DNA from: UBA3495 sp964629875
GTDB lineage: Bacteria > Chloroflexota > Dehalococcoidia > Lucifugimonadales > UBA3495
Direction of reading: 5' to 3'
Assembly (NCBI GenBank): GCA_964629875.1
Contig: CAZVRK010000039.1
Coordinates: forward strand, 1-12,525
DNA: 12,525 nucleotides
Of this stretch, positions 7,144 through 12,525 are shown in pieces. Both the position numbers and the translations under genes were made by a program. The notes below the pieces were generated by a model. It did not search any database. It was not told the DNA's origin and saw only the letters and a program-made list of their open reading frames with translations. The number at the start of each line of letters is the position of its first letter. Positions within the stretch are counted from its first letter, which is position 1.

Positions 7144-7193
7144 TATAATCCTTATCCCGATAACACATATATTGCTCACGATGAGCGTATACT
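7144..7193 (+). promoter_or_regulatory. Candidate promoter region of the MFS transporter gene
   Basis: Two -10-like boxes lie ahead of the transporter: TATAAT at 7144-7149 and TATACT at 7188-7193. The second would give a leader of only about 18 bases. Neither has a good -35, and which one is used cannot be decided. Confidence 0.3.
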
Positions 7194-7217
7194 CTGAATC
7201 AGCTTAACACATTGACT

Positions 7218-8513
7218 ATGGTTAGAAGATTGAAAACTGTATCACATGACAAATCACCCGGAATTTTTTATGGATGGTGGCTAACCGGAATTGCAGCCCT
7301 TGTAATGGTGGTTGGTACGGTTCCAGTTTTTCAGGGAATGCCTGTCTGGTTCGTAGTGTTAGAAAAGAACTTCGGGTGGAGCAGAGCTCAACTCTCCCTA
7401 GCTTTTTCTTTGACCAGAGTTGAAGGGACAATAATGGGTCCGATCTCCGGTTACTTAATCGACAGACTTGGACCAAGACGAATGGTAACGATAGGACTGC
7501 TGTTAATAGGAGTTGGGTTCCTACTATTTAGCAGAATACACAGTTTATGGCAATTTTATGGCGCTTTTATCATCATGACTTCAGGAATGGGGCTAGGGAC
7601 TTGGTTGCCAATGATGACGGTCCTAAATAATTGGTTTATAAAGCACCGGTCTACTGCTATGGCAATCGCCATGGAAGGATTTGCATTAGGCGGAATAGTA
7701 ATAATCCCCATACTAGCCTGGTCACTTGACGAAAAAAACGTCGGCTTCGATGGCTGGAGATATACAGCATTGGCAATCGGGATTGCTGTTATTGTACTCA
7801 GCGTGCCGATTTCTAGGCTCATTAGAAATAAGCCAGAAGACTACGGGCTCCTTCCAAAAGGATTAGAAAAGAATGAGACCGTCCTGTCTAAAGAAAGCCC
7901 TAGTGACATAGATCAGCAGGGCGATTATACATGGAAGCAAGCAATAAGGACCCGTGCATTCTGGCTAATATCCATGGGTCATGCGAGTACAGCAGCAATA
8001 GTGGTAACTCTGATGGTACATCTGGGTACAATGCTTACCGATAGAGGCTTCTCATTACAGACTATCGGATGGGTAATAGCAACACAGACTGGAGTGACAG
8101 CTTTATTTAATCTGGTAGGAGGCTATGTAGGAGACAAAATCCCCATAAGAGTGGCTTTATTTGTGTTTTCCGTCATCCAGACTATAGGACTAGTAATACT
8201 GTTATTTGCTTATACGACACCCATGATATATATGTTTGCATTAGTTTATGGCATAGGCTGGGGGGGTAGAGCACCTCTCACCACTGCAATACGAGGCGTA
8301 TATTTTGGTAGAAAAGCTTTTGCCAGTATCACAGGATTCTCAATGATACCAATGAACATATTGCATTTGATAGCGCCTCTGTTTGCAGGAATAATGTTCG
8401 ACATTACTCAAAGTTACACTATTCCATTCTCCGCTATAGCTGTCGTGAGTTTTATCGGTTCCGTTCTATTTCTAATGCTAGGAAATCCACAGAGACAAAC
8501 ATCTACTACCTAA
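7218..8513 (+). CDS. MFS transporter, oxalate/formate antiporter (OFA/MCT-like) family
   Basis: The 431-residue membrane protein has about twelve hydrophobic segments in two sets of six, split by a polar loop near 205-235 that holds KESPSDIDQQGDYTWKQ. It opens with the FYGWW signature common in OFA/monocarboxylate transporter relatives, and GYLIDRLGPRR in the loop after the second helix is an MFS motif A variant; a matching GYVGDKIPIR occurs in the second half. Such carriers move small carboxylates or aromatic acids across the inner membrane. The frame is open to a TTG six bases upstream, but ATG at 7218 is the better codon; no SD supports either. It is divergent from the M20 peptidase and convergent with the VanZ-like gene. 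The substrate is unknown; organic-acid uptake would fit the surrounding catabolic genes. Confidence 0.88.
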   Translation: MVRRLKTVSHDKSPGIFYGWWLTGIAALVMVVGTVPVFQGMPVWFVVLEKNFGWSRAQLSLAFSLTRVEGTIMGPISGYLIDRLGPRRMVTIGLLLIGVGFLLFSRIHSLWQFYGAFIIMTSGMGLGTWLPMMTVLNNWFIKHRSTAMAIAMEGFALGGIVIIPILAWSLDEKNVGFDGWRYTALAIGIAVIVLSVPISRLIRNKPEDYGLLPKGLEKNETVLSKESPSDIDQQGDYTWKQAIRTRAFWLISMGHASTAAIVVTLMVHLGTMLTDRGFSLQTIGWVIATQTGVTALFNLVGGYVGDKIPIRVALFVFSVIQTIGLVILLFAYTTPMIYMFALVYGIGWGGRAPLTTAIRGVYFGRKAFASITGFSMIPMNILHLIAPLFAGIMFDITQSYTIPFSAIAVVSFIGSVLFLMLGNPQRQTSTT

Positions 8514-8541
8514 ACATCCGCTAACATAAGCTGAAAATAGA

Positions 8542-8976
8542 CTAGGTATTCATCGCGTGTCTATTCTTGCGATAGCCATAGATAAGTCTACAGAGTATGA
8601 CCACTCCTACTGCACCTACAATATCTACTAGGACATCCTCTACAGAACCGTAGCGCCCAGCTACATACGATTGCCGAATCTCATCATACGTTGCGAACGT
8701 TCCAGCCAGGACAACAACGGCAACGAGCCATCCGAGTTTAAAAGCCCCCGACGTAAGCCATGCAAATAAATTGGCTATATAAAGAATAGCCAGAACAGAG
8801 TAAAGAACCAGATGTCCAACGATACTCACTGATTGCCCAAGCCACCAAAGCCCTTGAATCCTGTTATCTAGGTCGTGTCCCGACACAGATGAGATATTAA
8901 GGATAAATATCATCCACCCGACTGCACCCACTGCAGCCACGGCCCTGAACCACCACATAACATATCTTGATTGCAT
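8542..8976 (-). CDS. VanZ-like family membrane protein
   Basis: A 144-residue protein with about four transmembrane segments (roughly 10-30, 46-74, 80-96 and 113-134). It carries the VanZ-like signature: His55 and Tyr59 in the second helix, then YDEIRQSY (97-104), GRYGSVEDVLVDIVG (107-121). The name comes from VanZ of the teicoplanin-resistance cluster, but most single VanZ-like proteins have no known role and nothing here suggests a resistance operon. The length is typical. The ATG at 8974-8976 lacks a clear SD; Met7 is an alternative. It is convergent with the transporter, with 28 bases and no hairpin between them. The remnant gene and cupin lie upstream on the same strand. Confidence 0.82.
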   Translation of the reverse strand: MQSRYVMWWFRAVAAVGAVGWMIFILNISSVSGHDLDNRIQGLWWLGQSVSIVGHLVLYSVLAILYIANLFAWLTSGAFKLGWLVAVVVLAGTFATYDEIRQSYVAGRYGSVEDVLVDIVGAVGVVILCRLIYGYRKNRHAMNT

Positions 8977-9033
8977 CGGCGCGCGAACTCACATTAACCG
9001 GCTAGACATAGCAACGAAATCACTAGCGGGAAG

Positions 9034-9252
9034 CTATAATTCCTCAAGATGAACATCTTTCTGCGTGAAGTCACCTGGTTTGGCTAATACAGCTTCCCTC
9101 AGCATCCTAAGAACATGCCCAAGATCTTCTTCGATCTCATAGATATTAGAGTCTGCTTTACAAGCGATCAATCGAAGAGCTCAAGCTACATCAGTGAAGC
9201 CCTGCATACTAAGACTATGGCCTAACATCCACAGCGGCCGATTGATGTACAT
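9034..9252 (-). pseudogene. Small reading frame broken by an in-frame TGA, downstream of the cupin gene
   Basis: Minus-strand translation from the ATG at 9250-9252 gives MYINRPLWMLGHSLSMQGFT then DVA, a TGA stop (9181-9183), and a further 48 sense codons that look protein-like (IACKADSNIYEIEEDLGHVL, then RMLREAV and a charged tail) up to TAG at 9034-9036. Apart from that one stop the frame is 72 codons. The frame lies nine bases after the cupin stop and in the same register. The simplest reading is a small gene disabled by a point mutation such as CGA to TGA; a short independent gene from the TTG at 9169-9171 is also possible. I do not recognise the family. The rest of the 285-base gap between the VanZ-like and cupin genes shows nothing else. 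Confidence 0.4.
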
Positions 9253-9261
9253 AAGAATGAC

Positions 9262-9609
9262 TTAATATCCAGCCTGTCTTAGGGGGACTGTCGCAGTAAC
9301 ACAGGGTACGTCTCCATGAGTGGCTGTGGTATGTCCTTTTCCTGTAATATCTTCTACTAGACGCGCATCCCCAGGCCCGAATACCATTTTGCTCCCGTCT
9401 CCAAACCCTATTTCCAACTGTCCAGATAAAATGATAACGAACTGTCGTCTCGGGGCCGCATGCCAATCTGAGTATCTACCCACAGCTGCTTCGCTAAAGG
9501 TAATATGATTAGTAGGTAATCCCTGGATCCAATCGGGCGTTTTAGAGATGTCAATCTCCTCGCAATGAGTCTGTCCATCTTCACCTGTAAACATTCTGTA
9601 AGTACCCAT
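9262..9609 (-). CDS. Small single-domain cupin protein
   Basis: The 115-residue product is a single cupin barrel. Visible are YSDWHAAPRRQFVIILSGQLEIGFGDG (about 46-72; the WHxAPRRQ variant of cupin motif 1), FGPGDARLVEDITGKGH (about 77-93; motif 2) and a final beta strand. Proteins with this WHxxPRRQ and EDxTGKGH pattern are common small cupins of unknown function; metal binding by the two histidines is plausible. The frame is open to an ATG at 9621, but GGAGG on the minus strand at 9615-9619 lies five bases ahead of the ATG at 9607-9609, which fixes the start there. It is divergent from the amidohydrolase operon, and an extended -10-like TGGTACAAT occurs on its strand at 9687-9695. It may act on, or sense, an intermediate of that pathway; this is inference. 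Confidence 0.82.
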   Translation of the reverse strand: MGTYRMFTGEDGQTHCEEIDISKTPDWIQGLPTNHITFSEAAVGRYSDWHAAPRRQFVIILSGQLEIGFGDGSKMVFGPGDARLVEDITGKGHTTATHGDVPCVTATVPLRQAGY

Positions 9610-9761
9610 ACATGCCTCCATTCATTATGTTAAGTAACCTAATGACCATAGTATCCAAACTGCATACTCGTTCATCCAACCGGAAAATTGTACCATCTAG
9701 CGAAGCTTATAGCTAAACTCCCTTGACTCATAATCTACCTAGATTTACCCTACCCGACGGT

Positions 9762-9767
9762 TATAAT
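9762..9767 (+). promoter_or_regulatory. -10 box of the amidohydrolase operon
   Basis: A perfect TATAAT predicts transcription from near 9774, with a leader of about 58 bases that ends in a strong purine-rich ribosome site (GAGGGGG at about 9819-9825). A second -10-like TAGAAT at 9802-9807 would give a shorter leader. A TTGACT at 9723-9728 is too far from TATAAT to pair with it. The gap of about 220 bases to the cupin shows no other structure. Confidence 0.4.
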
Positions 9768-9831
9768 ACTAGATGCCTCTATCCGAGAACTAGATAAATA
9801 TTAGAATTCTTACAGAACGAGGGGGACTCCC

Positions 9832-10800
9832 ATGCGATCTATAGATATTCACGCTCACATAACTCCAGAAGCTTGCCTAGAAGCCATGGTCACCAAGAAA
9901 GGATGGCATTGCTTGAGTTCCGAACAAATAGGAAGAAGATTTAACAATTACACTCCACGCGGAATGTGGAATCCCGAGGATCGCATAAAAGACATGGATT
10001 CCCTAGGTGTAGATGTTCATGTACTCTCAACACATTCGTTTCTTTATGCGTATGAATGCGACGCCCAAGATGTGCTTATCATGGATAAGGAATGTAATGA
10101 CTATGTATCTCAATTAACTAAAGACTATCCCACAAGGTTCTCCGGGCTAGCAAATTTACCAATGCAAGACGTTAAGTTAGCAGCGGGAGAGCTTGAGAGA
10201 TCTGTAACCAAACTCGGACTCAAAGGAGCAATGATAGGAGACCACGTAAACGGGGTTACCTACGATGATCCGATATTCTACCCTTTATGGGAAACTGCAG
10301 AAAAGCTCGGGGCAGTCATGTTGATTCACCAAGATGGTCCTACAGTAGTGAGCCCTCGAAATAATAAATATCACCTCTCAAATACTATCGGAAATCTTGC
10401 CGACCGAGCAGTTACATTTGCTTCATTTGTATTCGGAGGAGTGATCGATAAGTTCCCTGATTTGAAAATATGTTTATGCCATGGAGGAGGATACACCTGC
10501 TATGGAATCGGCCGGATGGATAGAGGATGGCAGGTCCGCCCCGAGTCTAGAAAAACTATCGCGCAAGCGCCGAGTTCTTATTTGAACCGGTTTTATTACG
10601 ATTGCCTGACCCATAGCGAAGCAGATCTTAGATACCTCATAGACACTGTTGGTGTTGATAAAGTCGTTTTTGGTACTGACTGGCCGGCAGACATGCAAAT
10701 CGACTGGCCAGTTTCCTGGGTCCTAGGATTACAAAGTCTCACTTTGTCCGAAAAGGAATCCATACTCCACAAGAATTTAGAAACGTTGCTGAACTTATAA
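9832..10800 (+). CDS. Amidohydrolase family protein (ACMSD-like decarboxylase/hydrolase)
   Basis: The 322-residue TIM-barrel enzyme belongs to the amidohydrolase-2 group that includes 2-amino-3-carboxymuconate-6-semialdehyde decarboxylase, gamma-resorcylate decarboxylase and related lyases. The metal site is complete: His7 and His9 in DIHAH, His166 in LIHQDG, and Asp283 in FGTDWPAD, with the catalytic His217 in CLCHGGG. The length and spacing match ACMSD closely (its ligands are at 9, 11, 177 and 294). It most likely decarboxylates or hydrolyses an aromatic or ring-derived acid using a mononuclear metal such as zinc or manganese. The ATG has a strong SD. It heads an operon with an SMP-30-like lactonase (28 bases on) and an SDR, so it probably performs one step of a short catabolic route. 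The true substrate is unknown. Confidence 0.9.
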   Translation: MRSIDIHAHITPEACLEAMVTKKGWHCLSSEQIGRRFNNYTPRGMWNPEDRIKDMDSLGVDVHVLSTHSFLYAYECDAQDVLIMDKECNDYVSQLTKDYPTRFSGLANLPMQDVKLAAGELERSVTKLGLKGAMIGDHVNGVTYDDPIFYPLWETAEKLGAVMLIHQDGPTVVSPRNNKYHLSNTIGNLADRAVTFASFVFGGVIDKFPDLKICLCHGGGYTCYGIGRMDRGWQVRPESRKTIAQAPSSYLNRFYYDCLTHSEADLRYLIDTVGVDKVVFGTDWPADMQIDWPVSWVLGLQSLTLSEKESILHKNLETLLNL

Positions 10801-10828
10801 AGCACTGCAACGATCTGGAGGTTACATA

Positions 10829-11752
10829 TTGGAACTAGAATTCCATGAAATGGCTTCTGGTCTCAGGTTTCCGGAAGGCCCTATAGCCGTCTCTGACGGG
10901 AGCGTGATATTACTGGAGATAGAGCGTCAGACACTCAGTCGGGTGCTAACAGATGGAACCGTACAAGTTATCGCTAACTTAGAAGGCGGACCTAACGGTG
11001 CAGCAGTTGGCCCAGATGGTGCAATATACGTCTGCAACAATGGGGGGTTTAATTGGATTAAAAGAAACACCCGTATTTTGCCCGGCACCCAGCCAGAACA
11101 TTTTCGTGGGGGAAGCATTCAGCGTGTAGACATGTCTTCTGGGAAAGTAGATACGTTATATCAAGAGTGTTCCGGTAATGTTCTCAGAGGTCCTAACGAT
11201 ATTGTGTTCGACAAAACCGGAGCATTCTGGTTCACAGACCTGGGTAAGATGCGGGATAGAGACAGAGATTACGGCGGATTATACTTTGCCAATATCACTG
11301 GTACGCACATAGAAGAAAAAATATTTCCTATACCAGGCGGCGGAAACGGAGTAGGTTTGTCACCAGACGGAAAGTCTATATATGTAGCAGAGACATCTAG
11401 CGGCAGATTATTTGGCTGGGAACTACAGGACGACGGAACGTTACCAGATGGCTTAACCGCCGGATTTAGAAATATTGTATACACACCCGATGACTATATA
11501 AATTTTGATTCACTAGCAGTGGAAGAAAACGGTAATATATGTGTTGCAACCATTGGCCCCGGTCAGATCACAGTAATATCTCCAAATGGAGAGAAAAGCG
11601 AAAGAATCAGCGTGGGTAATGATCCGCTAATAACTAACATATGTTTTGGTGGCCCAGATATGAGAACGGCATATATAACCCTGTCATCTACTGGGCGACT
11701 AATTACATGTCAGTGGCCCAGACCAGGCTTAGACTTGAATTTCCATATCTGA
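10829..11752 (+). CDS. SMP-30/gluconolactonase/LRE family hydrolase
   Basis: A 307-residue six-bladed beta-propeller with the metal site of the SMP-30 family: Glu16 in FPEGP, Asn123 in GPNDIVFD, Asn173 in GGNGVGLSPDG and Asp227 in INFDSLA. Family members hydrolyse sugar or aliphatic lactones (gluconolactonase, luciferin-regenerating enzyme) with calcium or zinc. No signal peptide is evident, so a cytosolic role is likely. It starts at a TTG supported by a perfect GGAGG at 10817-10821 with seven bases between; the next in-frame ATG, at codon 8, lacks such a site and would cut into the conserved N-terminus. Flanked by an amidohydrolase and an SDR in one operon, it probably opens a lactone made in that pathway. 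Confidence 0.9.
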   Translation: MELEFHEMASGLRFPEGPIAVSDGSVILLEIERQTLSRVLTDGTVQVIANLEGGPNGAAVGPDGAIYVCNNGGFNWIKRNTRILPGTQPEHFRGGSIQRVDMSSGKVDTLYQECSGNVLRGPNDIVFDKTGAFWFTDLGKMRDRDRDYGGLYFANITGTHIEEKIFPIPGGGNGVGLSPDGKSIYVAETSSGRLFGWELQDDGTLPDGLTAGFRNIVYTPDDYINFDSLAVEENGNICVATIGPGQITVISPNGEKSERISVGNDPLITNICFGGPDMRTAYITLSSTGRLITCQWPRPGLDLNFHI

Positions 11753-11794
11753 ATACCAATACGAAGTACATACTAATCTACCTTGAGGTGCGTC

Positions 11795-12525
11795 ATGAGA
11801 TTGAATAATAAAGCTGTATTGATTAGCGGTGGGGCCCGAGGAATGGGAGCCGTTGAAGCCAAACTGTTTTGCAGTGAAGGGGCTTCTGTAATAATAGGGG
11901 ACATCCTAGAAGACGAAGGACGCAAGATTGAGGCAGAAATAAATGAATCTGGCGGCGTGTGTATATTCGTCAGACTAGACGTAACATCAGAAGACGACTG
12001 GGTCGCGGCCGTAAATCTAGCAGTAGAACGTTTTGGAAAACTAGACGTTTTAATTAACAATGCAGGTATATTCCCAATGGAAAGCGTTGAAGAGACAACT
12101 GTAGAATCCTGGGATAGAGTCATGGACGTTAATGCTAAAGGTGTTTTCCTTGGCACTAAAGCCGTCATCCCAGCAATGCGAACCTCAGGAGGTGGGTCTA
12201 TAATAAACCTGTCTTCTATAGCTGGACTTGTGGGAAGTGCATATTCAGCTTCTTATAATGCAACAAAAGGTGCCGTACGCCTGTTAACTAAGTCTACAGC
12301 TATTCAATACGCTAAAGAGGGGATACGCGCTAACTCAATACATCCAGGCCTAATAGACACTTTAATGGCATCGGAACTACTTTCAGACCCCGATCTACAA
12401 GTTAAAAGAATGGCTGCTACACCTATGGGCAGGACAGGTACCGCCGAAGAAGTAGCGTACGGCGCATTATTCTTGGCATCAGACGAATCTTCGTTTATGA
12501 CTGGCAGCGAACTGGTCATAGATGG
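11795..12525 (+). CDS. Classical short-chain dehydrogenase/reductase (SDR), cut by window edge
   Basis: The frame is open from the ATG at 11795 to the right edge (243 codons plus two bases); classical SDRs are about 250 residues, so only the last few are missing. The cofactor motif is SGGARGMG (11-18), Asp36 after the second strand favours NAD(H) over NADP(H), NNAG is at 88-91, and the catalytic set is Asn113, Ser141, Tyr154 and Lys158 (YNATK). HPGLIDT (183-189) is the usual PG motif. It resembles 3-alpha/20-beta-hydroxysteroid or 3-oxoacyl reductase-like SDRs; such names do not fix the substrate. GAGGTG at 11785-11790, four bases ahead, supports the start. It lies 42 bases after the SMP-30 gene and probably oxidises an alcohol intermediate of the same pathway. 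Confidence 0.9.
   Translation, partial: MRLNNKAVLISGGARGMGAVEAKLFCSEGASVIIGDILEDEGRKIEAEINESGGVCIFVRLDVTSEDDWVAAVNLAVERFGKLDVLINNAGIFPMESVEETTVESWDRVMDVNAKGVFLGTKAVIPAMRTSGGGSIINLSSIAGLVGSAYSASYNATKGAVRLLTKSTAIQYAKEGIRANSIHPGLIDTLMASELLSDPDLQVKRMAATPMGRTGTAEEVAYGALFLASDESSFMTGSELVID

Noticed and set aside
8542..8976. VanZ-like gene as a sign of a glycopeptide-resistance cluster
   Set aside because: No VanA, VanH, VanX or two-component regulator is present, and single VanZ-like proteins are widespread with unknown roles.
9181..9183. In-frame TGA as a possible selenocysteine codon
   Set aside because: No hairpin of SECIS type is evident just after it and the context is not a known selenoprotein; a nonsense mutation is simpler.
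9215..9466. 83-codon minus-strand frame overlapping the cupin and the gap behind it
   Set aside because: It runs out of frame through the cupin gene, which has clear family motifs and its own SD; the product looks like random translation rich in Arg, Trp and Cys.
9723..9751. TTGACT with TACCCT 17 bases later as a sigma-70 promoter
   Set aside because: The -10 match is poor, and the perfect TATAAT at 9762-9767 is the better candidate.
11773..12168. 131-codon minus-strand open frame at the right end
   Set aside because: It is the antisense of the SDR, whose cofactor and catalytic motifs are all in the plus strand; the antisense product is a low-complexity Ser/Thr/Pro-rich shadow.

Overview
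The window is a stretch of bacterial chromosome: dense genes, short intergenic gaps, Shine-Dalgarno (SD) sites ahead of several starts, and GTG and TTG starts in use. It is AT-leaning by eye. The mix of SCP2-type thiolase with its DUF35 partner, acyl-CoA ligase, HpcH/HpaI aldolase, ACMSD-type amidohydrolase, SMP-30 lactonase, SDR and an oxalate/formate-type MFS carrier suggests a heterotroph that degrades organic acids. It resembles uncultured marine Chloroflexota (SAR202-like) lineages, but that placement is inferred from gene content only. No phage, insertion sequence, CRISPR array, tRNA or rRNA was seen.

Left part (1-3810). The first codons of a minus-strand gene, probably the PII regulator glnB/glnK, leave the left edge. 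Next to it lies a minus-strand acyl-CoA ligase, which is divergent from a plus-strand pair: a zinc-ribbon/OB-fold DUF35 protein and an SCP2-type thiolase. A 90-residue protein of unknown function follows. It ends in a perfect 34-bp palindrome that can terminate transcription from both sides. The ligase, DUF35 protein and thiolase look like one acyl-CoA module: acid activation, then C-C cleavage or condensation.

Middle part (3833-8976). A minus-strand class II HpcH/HpaI aldolase is followed by plus-strand ribonuclease D, which overlaps tail to tail with a minus-strand M20 zinc peptidase. A divergent MFS transporter and a small minus-strand VanZ-like membrane protein complete this part.

Right part (9034-12525). 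On the minus strand a small cupin is followed by a short reading frame broken by one TGA. Divergent from these runs a plus-strand operon of metal-dependent amidohydrolase, SMP-30/gluconolactonase-type hydrolase and a classical SDR cut by the right edge. The three probably serve one catabolic route (decarboxylation or hydrolysis, lactone opening, alcohol oxidation); the substrate cannot be read from the sequence.

I found no clear new defence, mobile or regulatory system. The points most worth a second look are the TGA-interrupted frame behind the cupin, the catalytic-lysine replacement in the acyl-CoA ligase, the DUF35-thiolase-ligase module with its 90-residue companion, and the amidohydrolase-lactonase-SDR operon.
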